Assembly (NCBI GenBank): GCA_046160345.1
Contig: JBJXGO010000154.1
Location: 1 to 13,501, forward strand
Source of the DNA: M3007 sp046160345
Lineage (GTDB): Bacteria; Bacteroidota; Bacteroidia; Chitinophagales; Saprospiraceae
DNA length: 13,501 nucleotides
Reading direction: 5' to 3'
Numbering within the stretch: position 1 is the stretch's first letter; every line of letters starts with the position of its first letter. Shown here one piece after another: positions 1 through 7,757 of the stretch. Made by a program: the position numbers and the translations under genes. The notes beneath the pieces were generated by a model. It did no database searches. It was not told the origin of the DNA and saw only the letters and a program-made list of their open reading frames with translations.

Positions 1-1
1 T

Positions 2-601
2 TATTCTGTGACCGAAAACTGCGAGATCAGGGAATTTCAAATCGGCGAGTTGCCTCCAGTATGGCTTGAACTCGCTGAGGATCAGACGATTGCGGTCGGA
101 GAATCAATCGAATTACAAGCGGAAACGAACGCCCAGCCAGTCATCATATCCTGGTATAACTCCAGCGGGATCTTGATGCTGGAGACCCATCTAGGCATTA
201 TTGTGCAGCCTGCAGAAAACACCCTTTATTCGATCGAAATACAGGACTTGAATGGTTGTCTGCTTAAAGATTCCATCTGGGTCTTGGTAGAAGAAATCAA
301 TGGTCGATGGTTTGCGCCAAACGTGATACACCCCCTTTCGGAGGGTTCAAACGGCTGGTTCACCCTGTTCGCCAGTCCGGATCATATTACCGAAATTCAA
401 GTGCTTGAAATTTATGACCGTTGGGGCAATTTGGTTTTTACCCGAAAAAATTTCCCACCTAATGCTCCTGAGTCAGGTTGGGACGGAACCCAAAACGGCA
501 AAATGGGCTTCAACCCGGCAGTATTTGTCTGGCATGCCGTTTTATTGCTGCAAAACGGAAATTCTATTAAAGTCAAAGGCGATGTGACAGTGGTACGCTG
601 A
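2..601 (+). CDS. Secreted protein with type-B T9SS sorting domain, 3' end only
   Basis: The reading frame is open from the window edge, so this is the C-terminal ~199 residues of a longer protein; the GTG at position 8 is not taken as a start. Residues from about 105 onward match the gliding-motility-associated/type-B C-terminal sorting domain: an APN motif, then IYDRWGNLVF, then GWDGTQNGK, then VFVWHAVLLL and a terminal GDVTVVR. In Bacteroidota such domains direct export across the outer membrane by the type IX system and attachment or release at the surface. The preceding ~90 residues look like a beta-sandwich (PKD/Ig-like) repeat with a WY core and a conserved NGC near its end. The usual N-G-D-G-x-N-D signature is degenerate here (LSEGSNGW). 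It converges on the next gene with 23 nt between stops. The function of the missing N-terminal part cannot be told. Confidence 0.85.
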   Translation, partial: YSVTENCEIREFQIGELPPVWLELAEDQTIAVGESIELQAETNAQPVIISWYNSSGILMLETHLGIIVQPAENTLYSIEIQDLNGCLLKDSIWVLVEEINGRWFAPNVIHPLSEGSNGWFTLFASPDHITEIQVLEIYDRWGNLVFTRKNFPPNAPESGWDGTQNGKMGFNPAVFVWHAVLLLQNGNSIKVKGDVTVVR

Positions 602-624
602 AGGTTTTGGTTCAGGGTGGAAAT

Positions 625-1152
625 TTATTTTTGCTCCTGCCCAGTTTGCTTTTCGAACTCTTTGATTATCTCTTCTGGTGATTTGCCTAATAATTTTATC
701 GCGTTTTGCGCATCATCAGCAAAATCCGGGTCGTTAGGATATTTTTGGAGAAATGATTCGTAGGTCATTTTGGCCTTTTCCAGGTCGTTCAGGTCGTTTT
801 CCTGCACAAACCCGATCATAAAAAGTGCCGTTGGGGCTTTTTTATGTTGAGGCAGGCCATCGGCTATTTTTATGTACAATTCGATGGCTTTCTGCGGGTT
901 ACCAATGGTTTTGGCAAGCCCTGCAGCTTTCAAAAGCACATCAACATATAGGTCCGGATTGGTTTTCTCTACCAGGAGGGCAAGTTCCTCCGATGTTTGG
1001 ACGAATTCGGCAGCCTTAGCTTTATCAGTCACATTGGCGCCCCCCATTACCTTGTCAATTTTAAGGAGTTTTTCCTGGAGTGCGAGAACAGGGTCAGTTT
1101 GACATCCATGAATAATAATGCCAAAAAGTGCGATAGTGAATAGTTTGCTCAT
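625..1152 (-). CDS. TPR-containing putative lipoprotein
   Basis: A 175-aa protein. The N-terminus is a short basic/hydrophobic signal (MSKLFTIALFGIIIHGC) with Cys17 in a lipobox-like position (I-H-G-C), so it is probably lipidated and anchored in the envelope. The rest is helical, with tetratricopeptide-like pairs. The clearest runs from about residue 108 to 155, with A-x-T-A-L-F-M-I-G and a following Y-x-x-F-L-x-K-Y-P-N-D helix pair as in YfgC/BamD-type TPR proteins. TPRs are protein-protein contact scaffolds; the partner cannot be read from the sequence. It is the last gene of the minus-strand run after purM, 73 nt downstream, with a repeat-like segment between them. No enzyme motif is visible. 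Confidence 0.75.
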   Translation of the reverse strand: MSKLFTIALFGIIIHGCQTDPVLALQEKLLKIDKVMGGANVTDKAKAAEFVQTSEELALLVEKTNPDLYVDVLLKAAGLAKTIGNPQKAIELYIKIADGLPQHKKAPTALFMIGFVQENDLNDLEKAKMTYESFLQKYPNDPDFADDAQNAIKLLGKSPEEIIKEFEKQTGQEQK

Positions 1153-1171
1153 TGTAAATATCTGATTTTGT

Positions 1172-1219
1172 GGCGGCGAATTTCTACCCGCCTTGTTTTT
1201 GAAGTCGAAATAAATTTCG
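1172..1219. repeat. Intergenic inverted-repeat segment between purM and the lipoprotein gene
   Basis: Two small palindromes sit in the 73-nt gap. GGCGG (1172-1176) pairs with CCGCC (1188-1192) and is followed on the + strand by TTGTTTTT. CGAAAT (1206-1211) pairs with ATTTCG (1214-1219). The outer edges are also related: a GGCGAA(A)TT motif occurs in opposite orientation at the two ends. On the minus strand, the direction of purM transcription, no U-run follows, so it is a poor terminator for purM. It may be a copy of a dispersed intergenic repeat. Confidence 0.35.
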
Positions 1220-1225
1220 CCCTAC

Positions 1226-2389
1226 CTAGTATTCAAACTTCCCAAATGGGCTTTTGACGGTCACTTTTTCACCTTCTGACCGCCTAACGCTGCCAATAAC
1301 GCGGGATTCGATGCCATATTTTTCAGCAATCGCCATAATGGTGTCAGCATAACGGGCAGGCAGGTAAATTTCCATGCGGTGCCCCATATTGAACACCTGA
1401 TACATCTCGCGCCAGGGAGTTTTGCTGCTCTCCTGAATCAGTTTGAACAGCGGTGACAACTCAAACAGCTTGTCTTTTACAATATGTACGTCTTTCACAA
1501 ATTTCAATACTTTCGTTTGTCCGCCTCCCGTGACGTGGATCAGGGCGTGTATTTTTTTGCGATGATCTCGCAGCAATTCCTGCAAGACAGGCAAATACGT
1601 CCTTGTCGGAGACAGAATCAATTTTCCGACACTAATGTTCTGATTTCCAATGGAAATTTTTTCTGTAACCTGCCTATTTCCCGTATAAACTACTTCTTTT
1701 GAAAGGCGTGGATCAAAACTTTCCGGGTATTTTTCCGCATACTCTTTTGACAAAACATCATGGCGGGCAGCCGTTAAGCCATTGCTTCCCATGCCGCCGT
1801 TGTACTCGTCCTCGTAATTAGATTGCCCAAAAGAAGCCAGGCCCACAATAACATCTCCGGGGCGCACATTGGGCACGATCACCTCGCTGCGTTTCATGCG
1901 TGCAAAGGCTGTAAAACCCACGTCAATCGTCCGCACGATATCGCCGACATCGGCAGTTTCGCCGCCAGCGAGATGAAGATTGATTCCATGAGCAGCCATT
2001 TTTTCCACAAAATCAGAAGTGCCCCGAATCACGGCAGCAATGACTTCGCCAGGGATCAAACCCTTGTTGCGCCCAATGGTACTGCTGAGCATAATATCAT
2101 TTGTGCAACCAGCGCAGGCCATATCGTCCAGATTCATCACTATCGCATCCTGTGCAACTCCGGCCCATACTGAGAGGTCACCCGTTTCCCGCCAATGGAC
2201 ATAGGCGAGACTGGTTTTTGTGCCCGCAGTATCTGCATGAAGGAGGTTGCAATGTTTGGCACTTCCTGCAGCCAAGTCAGGCAATATTTTGCAAAAAGCA
2301 TTGGGATACAGGCCTTTATCCAGATGCTGGATGGCTGCGTGGACGTCCTCTTTGGAAGCGGAAACACCGCGTTGGTCGTACTTCGTCAT
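1226..2389 (-). CDS. purM: Phosphoribosylformylglycinamidine cyclo-ligase (AIR synthase)
   Basis: 387 aa from the chosen start. PurM closes the imidazole ring: FGAM + ATP gives AIR + ADP + Pi, the fifth step of de novo purine synthesis, in the cytoplasm. Visible family features are the RGVSASKEDV start typical of Bacteroidetes PurM; HADTAGTKTSLAY (residues 51-63), equivalent to the ATP-site D-G-x-G-T-K motif; GVAQDAIVMNLDD; GGETADVGD; and the NGGMGSNGLT segment. I start at MTKYDQRGV, not at the upstream ATG (2434). Homologues as I remember them begin this way, and the 15 extra residues are encoded by a repeat-like insert (separate entry). It lies 64 nt from the GlmU-like gene by this start, or 19 nt by the longer one, so they are probably cotranscribed. 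The function is near certain; the start is less so. Confidence 0.93.
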   Translation of the reverse strand: MTKYDQRGVSASKEDVHAAIQHLDKGLYPNAFCKILPDLAAGSAKHCNLLHADTAGTKTSLAYVHWRETGDLSVWAGVAQDAIVMNLDDMACAGCTNDIMLSSTIGRNKGLIPGEVIAAVIRGTSDFVEKMAAHGINLHLAGGETADVGDIVRTIDVGFTAFARMKRSEVIVPNVRPGDVIVGLASFGQSNYEDEYNGGMGSNGLTAARHDVLSKEYAEKYPESFDPRLSKEVVYTGNRQVTEKISIGNQNISVGKLILSPTRTYLPVLQELLRDHRKKIHALIHVTGGGQTKVLKFVKDVHIVKDKLFELSPLFKLIQESSKTPWREMYQVFNMGHRMEIYLPARYADTIMAIAEKYGIESRVIGSVRRSEGEKVTVKSPFGKFEY

Positions 2390-2425
2390 TTTACCGGCCG
2401 TAGCCTCGGCGAAGGTGGGTTGATC
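2388..2425. repeat. Short repeat-like insert at the purM 5' end (encodes TFAEATAGK)
   Basis: Directly upstream of the probable purM start lies a GC-rich stretch that reads in frame as P-T-F-A-E-A-T-A-G-K. It contains CTTCGCCGAGGCTACGGCC on the minus strand, with GCCG/CGGC arms. I recall near-identical F-A-E-A-T-A-G-K peptides scattered through unrelated proteins in bacterial genomes as translations of a dispersed palindromic DNA repeat. That memory is unchecked. Here it would extend PurM only if the ATG at 2434 is used. Confidence 0.4.
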
Positions 2426-2453
2426 ATTGGCCATTGCATCATCAGGGTCGTTT

Positions 2454-3659
2454 TTATTTTTCCCAGCTGCGGAATCGAGCCGTCAGGTCATAAACGTGGT
2501 AAAGAATGGCTTTTTCGAGTTCGGTAAAGCTTTGCCCTCGCCGCGCCATCACGATTGAAGCCGTTTCACAGGCATCTGCAAATTTATAGGTGCGATAACC
2601 ATCCGGGCCGCCCCAAGAGAAATCAGGGATGAAGTTTCGTGGAAATCCTGCTCCGTAAATATTGGCAAAGGCACCAACTACCGTACCCGTATTGAACATG
2701 GTATTGATAGCACACTTGGAATGATCACCCATGATCAGGCCCAAAAACTGCTGGCCTGTTTTCTCAAAACCGGCTGTTTCATAATCCCACAGCTTTACCT
2801 CGGAATAATTGTTTTTAAGGTTCGAATTGTTTGTATCTGCACCTAGATTGCACCATTCACCCAGTACCGAATCGCCCAGATAACCATCGTGCGCTTTATT
2901 GCTATTTGCAAAAAAGATGGAGCGCGTAAGCTCTCCACCAATTCTACACCCAGGGCCAAATGTGCTGGGTCCATAAATTTTTGCGCCCATTTTGACGATT
3001 GAATCTGAACCAATTGCGATTGGACCTCTCAACATGGAACCCTCCATTACCTCGGTATTTGAGGCGATATAGATCGGGCCTTCACTTAGGTTGAGGGTGC
3101 AATACTCCATTTTTACGCTCTTTTCAAGAAATAGGTTACTTAATGGGCCAATAATTCGATTGGTATCAGAAACAGGAACTGAGCTTTTTCCTGCAGTAAG
3201 CAAATCAAAGTCATCCAGCAGTGCCTGTCCGTTAAGGCGGACAAGATCCCAGGGCCTGGTGATCTCGACCAGTGGGATATCCTGCCCAAGCTCCAGTCCC
3301 TGCAATTGATCCAGCTCTTCTTCTTCCAACAAGGACTCAAACTGTGCCTCGTTGAGTCGTGCAGCGATGAGTTCGCCATTGAATAAAAGTGCCTCGTTCA
3401 GGCCAAGTGTTTCAATTCTCGAACACAAAGCCGATGTCGGCAACACACCACCGTTAACTATAAGATTCTCGTCCTCTATTCGAATGGGGTATTTTTCCTG
3501 CAAATATTCCTGTGTGATGTAGGAAGCGGCGCCGCGCAAGCGGAATTCCCATTTTTCACGGAGCGTCAGGATTCCCACACGCATTTCTCCCATCGGTCGA
3601 GTAGCCGTAAGGGGCAGCAGGTGATTGCGCGCATCGGTGTCGAAGAGAATGATGTTCAT
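2454..3659 (-). CDS. GlmU-like UDP-sugar nucleotidyltransferase/acetyltransferase, Bacteroidetes type
   Basis: 401 aa. It matches the alternative GlmU family found in Bacteroidota, thought to make UDP-GlcNAc from glucosamine-1-phosphate for peptidoglycan and LPS. The N-terminal hallmark LTATRPMGEMRVGILTLREKW (split over residues 17-37) replaces the classical pyrophosphorylase loop. The C-terminal half is a left-handed beta-helix with hexapeptide repeats (IYIASNTEV, GPIAIGSDS, VKMGAKIYGPSTF). It is followed by the GDHSKCAINTMFNTGTVVG segment that in these proteins forms the acyltransferase end. I chose the start at MNIILFDTDARN; the ATG 33 nt upstream adds a non-conserved stretch overlapping the terminator region of rpmE2. 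Whether this protein carries both activities is inference from the family. It follows rpmE2 and precedes purM. Confidence 0.85.
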   Translation of the reverse strand: MNIILFDTDARNHLLPLTATRPMGEMRVGILTLREKWEFRLRGAASYITQEYLQEKYPIRIEDENLIVNGGVLPTSALCSRIETLGLNEALLFNGELIAARLNEAQFESLLEEEELDQLQGLELGQDIPLVEITRPWDLVRLNGQALLDDFDLLTAGKSSVPVSDTNRIIGPLSNLFLEKSVKMEYCTLNLSEGPIYIASNTEVMEGSMLRGPIAIGSDSIVKMGAKIYGPSTFGPGCRIGGELTRSIFFANSNKAHDGYLGDSVLGEWCNLGADTNNSNLKNNYSEVKLWDYETAGFEKTGQQFLGLIMGDHSKCAINTMFNTGTVVGAFANIYGAGFPRNFIPDFSWGGPDGYRTYKFADACETASIVMARRGQSFTELEKAILYHVYDLTARFRSWEK

Positions 3660-3674
3660 GGGAGGGAGGTGTAG

Positions 3675-3718
3675 AGAAAGAAAAAGTCCCAACAGGCACG
3701 AATGCTTATCGGGACTTT
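3675..3718 (-). terminator. Rho-independent terminator after rpmE2
   Basis: On the minus strand AAAGTCCC (3718-3711) pairs exactly with GGGACTTT (3690-3683). The 20-nt loop contains a second small stem, GCA-TTCG-TGC, capped by a UUCG tetraloop. The stem runs into a T-rich tail (TTTTTCTTTC). It lies 22 nt beyond the rpmE2 stop, so L31 is probably transcribed mainly as a single-gene unit. Confidence 0.75.
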
Positions 3719-3740
3719 CAAAACCACTCTATGCCGGAAA

Positions 3741-3995
3741 TTATTTCGCGAACTTCGAGAAGCGTTTGTTGAACTTGTCAATACGGCCGGCCGTGTCAAC
3801 CAATTTCATTTGTCCCGTGAAAAATGGATGGCTATAAGAAGAAATCTCCATTTTTACGAGCGGGTATTCCTTGCCATCTTCCCAGGATATGGTGTCTTTA
3901 GTAGCGGCACATGATTTGCCGAGGAAAGCATCTTCAGTTGAGATGTCTTTGAACACTACGGTGCGGTAATTGGCCGGATGGATATCTTTTTTCAT
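3741..3995 (-). CDS. rpmE2: 50S ribosomal protein L31, type B
   Basis: 84 aa, the usual length for type-B L31. The start MKKDIHPANYRTVVFKD and the C-terminal HPFFTGQMKLVDTAGRIDKFNKRF are characteristic. The zinc-binding cysteine pair of type-A L31 is absent (only one Cys, in KSCAATKD), so this is the zinc-independent form. L31 bridges the large and small subunits at the central protuberance. The open frame continues 41 codons upstream, but that part has no homology and overlaps the promoter, so the internal ATG at 3995 is the start. It is flanked by its own promoter (4049-4081) and terminator (3675-3718). Confidence 0.95.
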   Translation of the reverse strand: MKKDIHPANYRTVVFKDISTEDAFLGKSCAATKDTISWEDGKEYPLVKMEISSYSHPFFTGQMKLVDTAGRIDKFNKRFSKFAK

Positions 3996-4048
3996 GACGC
4001 TATTTTGCTGAAAATTTGTTGCAAACTTGAAATTCAAAAATTGAGGCG

Positions 4049-4081
4049 CAAAAGTATGAAAAGAATGGCTGGTTTTCCAAA
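4049..4081 (-). promoter_or_regulatory. Bacteroidetes-type promoter of rpmE2
   Basis: On the minus strand, TTTG (4081-4078) is followed after 21 nt by TACTTTTG (4056-4049), a full match to the Bacteroidetes -33/-7 pattern TTTG-N19-21-TAnnTTTG. Transcription would start near 4042, giving a leader of roughly 45 nt before the L31 ATG. Confidence 0.6.
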
Positions 4082-4151
4082 TAATTTTGCAAAAATATGC
4101 TGCCGGAACAATCGCCAAAGTTGCAGGGCCTAATTCGGTATACTGTCTATT

Positions 4152-5630
4152 TTATTTCCCTTTCTTTTTTTCTTCCTGGAATTTCATCACCTGCACCATT
4201 ACATCGCTGAGTTGTTCGGCTCCTATTCGCTTCATCAGGATTTCATGATTTCGGTTTAGAATGAAAATTTGTGGCGTGGTTTGCACATCGTACAGCGTCT
4301 TATAACGGCTTCGGATATAGGGATCGTAGGTGTTGAAGAACAAATCGTCGTTGAATTCTTTTTCCGCCAGCCCTTTCCAACAACTATCGTGCACCTTTTC
4401 GGGGGTGTTAGAATCTTCTTTGGATGTAACCACCCCGGTACAAACTGCAAATACTTTCACGCCCTTGTCCTTGAATTTTTTTGCAAACTCCACCATATTT
4501 GGTGCAGCTTTTTTGCAGTGCCCGCAATCCGTTGCCCAGAAAAACAACACCGTATAATCTGCATCCACATCCCAAAGGGCGTGCGGTTGGTTGTTGCGAT
4601 CCATTACTGTAATATTTGGCGCAGTTTTTCCGATCAGAATGGGGGCCAAACGGCGGGCGTTGTCGCAGATCTTTTCGAGGTCTTCCTTCTTCGTCCAGGA
4701 GGCCATGCCCTTGCAGTAATACTCATTGGCGATATGAACATAACAGGCATCAAAGCCGACAATGGTTGACTTTGCGTAGTAATTCAAAAAATGAATTAGG
4801 TAGAACTTATAGTTTTCGCCATTGTATTTCCCCTGGAGCTTGCTGAACAGCCAATCAAGTGCAATATTCACACTATCAGGGTGTTGTGGCGTGACCTTAG
4901 TGATAAAGTTGTCAATTTTTCCGTGCAATACCGGGCTGCGGAGCAATGCCGGGTCAGCAATATCCATATTGTCAAAGAAGTGCTCACGAATCCAATAATA
5001 CTTCTTGCGGGCTACGTCTTTTTCATCGCCTTTGAAATCGGGTGGCTCTGGTTCAAGGGCCGCTTTGACCAATTTGGCCGCCATAGTATTTGGATATTTG
5101 GCGATAAGGTCAAACTGTGATTTTTTTACAGCCTTGTCTATATCGGTAATTTTTCCGGCGATCCGAACGGAATCTGCCACATTACCCTTGGCCCTGCCCA
5201 TTTGGGCACGAAGCGTGTCCGCCAAGGGGCGTTGCTTGTTCAAATAGGCCAGATACTCATAAAACACCTCATTGTCTTGAGAACCTTTCACTTTCATTTT
5301 GTTCACGGTATCCTTAACATCCGTACTGATCGTGAACTGTTGGTTCTTCTCGTCAAGCAGAATTTGAATAAAATTATTGTCCGGTTTCAAAACCAAAAGA
5401 TACACCCCCGGAGGGAAAAGCGTGTCGGACTCGAAGGTAAAATAACCATCGGGCCCCAAGGAAACGGTATCTTTTACATACTGTTTTTCTCCGTAGTGAA
5501 AGCCGATGGTGAGTTCATTGGCGGCGTAGTTTTCCAGTTTTACACGGATTTTGTAGCCTGGGCCGCCATTGGCAAATAGTGTTGAAAACGAAAGAATTGA
5601 CAAAAATGAAAAAATACAGATGCGCTTCAT
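4152..5630 (-). CDS. Envelope thioredoxin-fold protein (DUF4369/TlpA-ResA type)
   Basis: 492 aa. A signal peptide covers residues 1-20 (cleavage after F-A before NGGPG). Residues ~25-120 form a beta-rich DUF4369-like domain. A helical DUF5106-like middle runs from about 120 to 335. A C-terminal thioredoxin domain follows, with the redox motif C369-G-H-C372 after FFWATD and the cis-proline in TTPQ (Pro453). Such proteins reduce or exchange disulfides on exported proteins in the periplasm, sometimes for cytochrome c maturation. The exact substrate is unknown. It is a single gene with 120 nt upstream (5631-5750). That gap holds an imperfect -7 box (GATATTTG on the minus strand, ~5685-5692) with only 16 nt to a TTG, so I do not list a promoter. 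The thioredoxin assignment is firm; the middle-domain name is by resemblance. Confidence 0.85.
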   Translation of the reverse strand: MKRICIFSFLSILSFSTLFANGGPGYKIRVKLENYAANELTIGFHYGEKQYVKDTVSLGPDGYFTFESDTLFPPGVYLLVLKPDNNFIQILLDEKNQQFTISTDVKDTVNKMKVKGSQDNEVFYEYLAYLNKQRPLADTLRAQMGRAKGNVADSVRIAGKITDIDKAVKKSQFDLIAKYPNTMAAKLVKAALEPEPPDFKGDEKDVARKKYYWIREHFFDNMDIADPALLRSPVLHGKIDNFITKVTPQHPDSVNIALDWLFSKLQGKYNGENYKFYLIHFLNYYAKSTIVGFDACYVHIANEYYCKGMASWTKKEDLEKICDNARRLAPILIGKTAPNITVMDRNNQPHALWDVDADYTVLFFWATDCGHCKKAAPNMVEFAKKFKDKGVKVFAVCTGVVTSKEDSNTPEKVHDSCWKGLAEKEFNDDLFFNTYDPYIRSRYKTLYDVQTTPQIFILNRNHEILMKRIGAEQLSDVMVQVMKFQEEKKKGK

Positions 5631-5750
5631 CCGAGAGATATGTTTAAATGTTTTGGAATGTCAAAATTGGGAGTTAAGACGTGCAAATATCGATAGTCGC
5701 GTCACTGCAACCGCGGCTTTTTGGAAATGTTAACTTTCAGGAATGGCGAC

Positions 5751-7043
5751 TCAAAGGTCGTATTGCTTAATCTTTCGATACAAGGTCCGCTCAGAAATGC
5801 GAAGTTCATCAGCGGCCTCTTTGCGACGCCCTTTGTATTTGGAGAGCGTTTTCTTGATGGCATCCTTTTCTATTTCATCCATGGTAAGTGGCGCGTCTTC
5901 CTCCTCACTATCGTCAAATTTGCTGGAAAGGTTTCCTTTGTCAATAATGATAGGCTTAAGGCGTTCATTTTCAATAGATTGAAAACGCAATGAAGGGTCG
6001 TTGGAAAAATCGTTTTCATCAAAGATCGATGCGGAATTGTTTGAATAATTGGCGTTTATATGCCTCAGGTTCCCCAATTCCGGCATCCTCAAGTTATTGC
6101 TTTCCACGAGTTTGAAGAACATAGACTTGAGTTCGTTCAGGTCGTTCTTCATGTCGAACAATACTTTATAAAGCAGGTCTCGCTCCTGAAATTCGGAGCC
6201 GTTTTTGCCTGCGAAGCCGCTACCATTAGTCGGCACTGGCAAATGGCGGTTAAACAGTTGAGGCATCGTTTGCTGTAATGCTTCCGCTGTGATGGCACGT
6301 TCTTCTGACAGTACAGAAAGTTGTTCGGCCACGTTTTTGAGTTCGCGGATGTTGCCTGGCCAGCGATAGTTTTCCAGAACCAACTCGGCGCGTTCGTCCA
6401 GCCGAACGGGTTGCATCCTATATTTTTCTGCGAAATCACCCGCGAAACGACGGAAAAGCAGGGTAATGTCTTCTGGCCGCTCTTTCAAGGAAGGCACCCG
6501 AATCGGCACCGTATTGAGCCGGTAAAAGAGGTCTTCTCTGAATTTGCCCTTGCGCACGGCTTCTTCCAGATTGACATTCGTGGCAGCGATGATGCGCACA
6601 TCTGTCTTTAAGGTCTTGCTTGCGCCCACCCGGATAAATTCACCTGATTCGAGCACACGCAACAGGTATGCCTGGGTGTCGTTGGGCATTTCAGCGATCT
6701 CGTCGAGGAAAATGGTACCGCCATTTACGGTTTCGAAGTACCCTTTACGTTCCGCTGATGCCCCGGTAAAAGAACCTTTTTCATGACCAAAGAGCTCTGA
6801 ATTGATGGTTCCTTCAGGGATCGCCCCGCAGTTGACCGCGATAAAATCGTTGTGCTTGCGCGCCGACAAGGCATGGATAATCTTTGAAAAGACTTCCTTG
6901 CCCACACCGCTTTCGCCCGTGATGAGCACCGACAAATCAGTAGGCGCCACACGGATGGCCGTTTCGAGGGCGGCATCCAGCGCAGGCGACGTGCCGACTA
7001 TGCCGAAACGGGCTTTTATTGATTGGAGGTTGTTACTTGCCAT
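5751..7043 (-). CDS. Sigma-54-dependent transcriptional activator (AAA+ / Fis HTH), no receiver domain
   Basis: 430 aa. The AAA+ domain starts almost at the N-terminus: Walker A G43-E-S-G-V-G-K49; the sigma-54 contact loop is GSFTGA (90-95), a Ser variant of GAFTGA; Walker B is GGTIFLDE (108-115); then REDLFYRLN and WPGNIRELKN. A variable linker leads to a Fis-type helix-turn-helix over about the last 40 residues (KYKGRRKEAADELRISERTLYRKI). There is no receiver, GAF or PAS domain, so activity must be set by other means such as a partner protein, its level, or the linker. It would open sigma-54 promoters by ATP hydrolysis. In many Bacteroidota, as I recall, such a gene lies directly after miaB. 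Here a two-gene insert separates them. Confidence 0.93.
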   Translation of the reverse strand: MASNNLQSIKARFGIVGTSPALDAALETAIRVAPTDLSVLITGESGVGKEVFSKIIHALSARKHNDFIAVNCGAIPEGTINSELFGHEKGSFTGASAERKGYFETVNGGTIFLDEIAEMPNDTQAYLLRVLESGEFIRVGASKTLKTDVRIIAATNVNLEEAVRKGKFREDLFYRLNTVPIRVPSLKERPEDITLLFRRFAGDFAEKYRMQPVRLDERAELVLENYRWPGNIRELKNVAEQLSVLSEERAITAEALQQTMPQLFNRHLPVPTNGSGFAGKNGSEFQERDLLYKVLFDMKNDLNELKSMFFKLVESNNLRMPELGNLRHINANYSNNSASIFDENDFSNDPSLRFQSIENERLKPIIIDKGNLSSKFDDSEEEDAPLTMDEIEKDAIKKTLSKYKGRRKEAADELRISERTLYRKIKQYDL

Positions 7044-7097
7044 TTATGCTATTTCGTACTCGAATTTGGTGGGTTGGGGCATTATTGCAAATGATAT

Positions 7098-7754
7098 TCA
7101 TGCCTCTTGTTCACGTTTTCGAACTTCTTTAACCTGAGATTTGTGTTTAGGCTTTGCAATCAAGAGATGCCGGACGGACTGAACACCTTTTCTGGCATTA
7201 CTAGCATTTTCGAAAGCTTCACTTTTCATCAGAATACGGCCACTTTTATCTACTAAATGGAAATAATAGAGATTGTCATTCTCTTGAGTAACAATAAATT
7301 TTGCATTTAATGAGGTCGGGGTTTCTGGAGACGCACCAATCCCTGACATATTTGCACGACTAATTTTATCCTTTTTGAAAAAATGTTGGACCGCTTTCCA
7401 ATTGGGACACATTTCCGAATTGAAAAAAACAGATTTTAGTCCTTCATATTCCTTCGAAACCGTTTGTTGTGGAATGGTTTTCACAAGCCTTGGCTTTCCT
7501 TTTTCAGTAAATTCTATCAAGTAAAATGTCTTCGGTGTTTGGTCATTTAAAACCTCATACTCGGAGTATGTTTTATTCAAATACTTTTGTATAGTCGCGT
7601 ACTTTACTTTGAACACCAACCATTGGTGAGAACTCAATGCCAAATCGTACCATTTGTAAAGAAAAAAATCCCCTTTAGCATCTGCAAACAAAGAAAGGAG
7701 AGGGCCATCAAAATATTCTAAATCAAAGAGTTTTGTGACATCTTGAATGTTCAT
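7098..7754 (-). CDS. Unknown protein with C-terminal DUF1508/YegP-like motif
   Basis: 218 aa, not recognised as a whole. Residues ~8-60 (LEYFDGPLLSLFADAKGD, then FLYKWYDLALSSHQWLVFKV) look like a small conserved domain of unknown function, perhaps the DUF6575 type; this is a memory-based guess. Residues ~152-195 (KFIVTQENDNLYYFHLVDKSG, then ILMKSEAF and NARKGVQSVR) fit the DUF1508/YegP repeat: an aromatic-rich strand, a Gly turn, a Ser-Glu and a closing G-V-x-S-V helix. The tail is very basic. No signal peptide or membrane segment is seen. It starts 3 nt after the stop of the 65-codon gene, so the pair is probably translationally coupled. Both are AT-richer than miaB and the sigma-54 gene on either side, suggesting recent gain. 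Confidence 0.7.
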   Translation of the reverse strand: MNIQDVTKLFDLEYFDGPLLSLFADAKGDFFLYKWYDLALSSHQWLVFKVKYATIQKYLNKTYSEYEVLNDQTPKTFYLIEFTEKGKPRLVKTIPQQTVSKEYEGLKSVFFNSEMCPNWKAVQHFFKKDKISRANMSGIGASPETPTSLNAKFIVTQENDNLYYFHLVDKSGRILMKSEAFENASNARKGVQSVRHLLIAKPKHKSQVKEVRKREQEA

Positions 7755-7757
7755 AGA

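Noticed and set aside
8..10. GTG at position 8 as a true start for the first gene
   Set aside because: The frame is open to the window edge, and the sorting domain occurs at the end of large secreted proteins, so the gene is cut by the window.
3996..4118. Upstream extension of the L31 frame
   Set aside because: It covers the consensus promoter, and type-B L31 proteins start at MKKDIHP.
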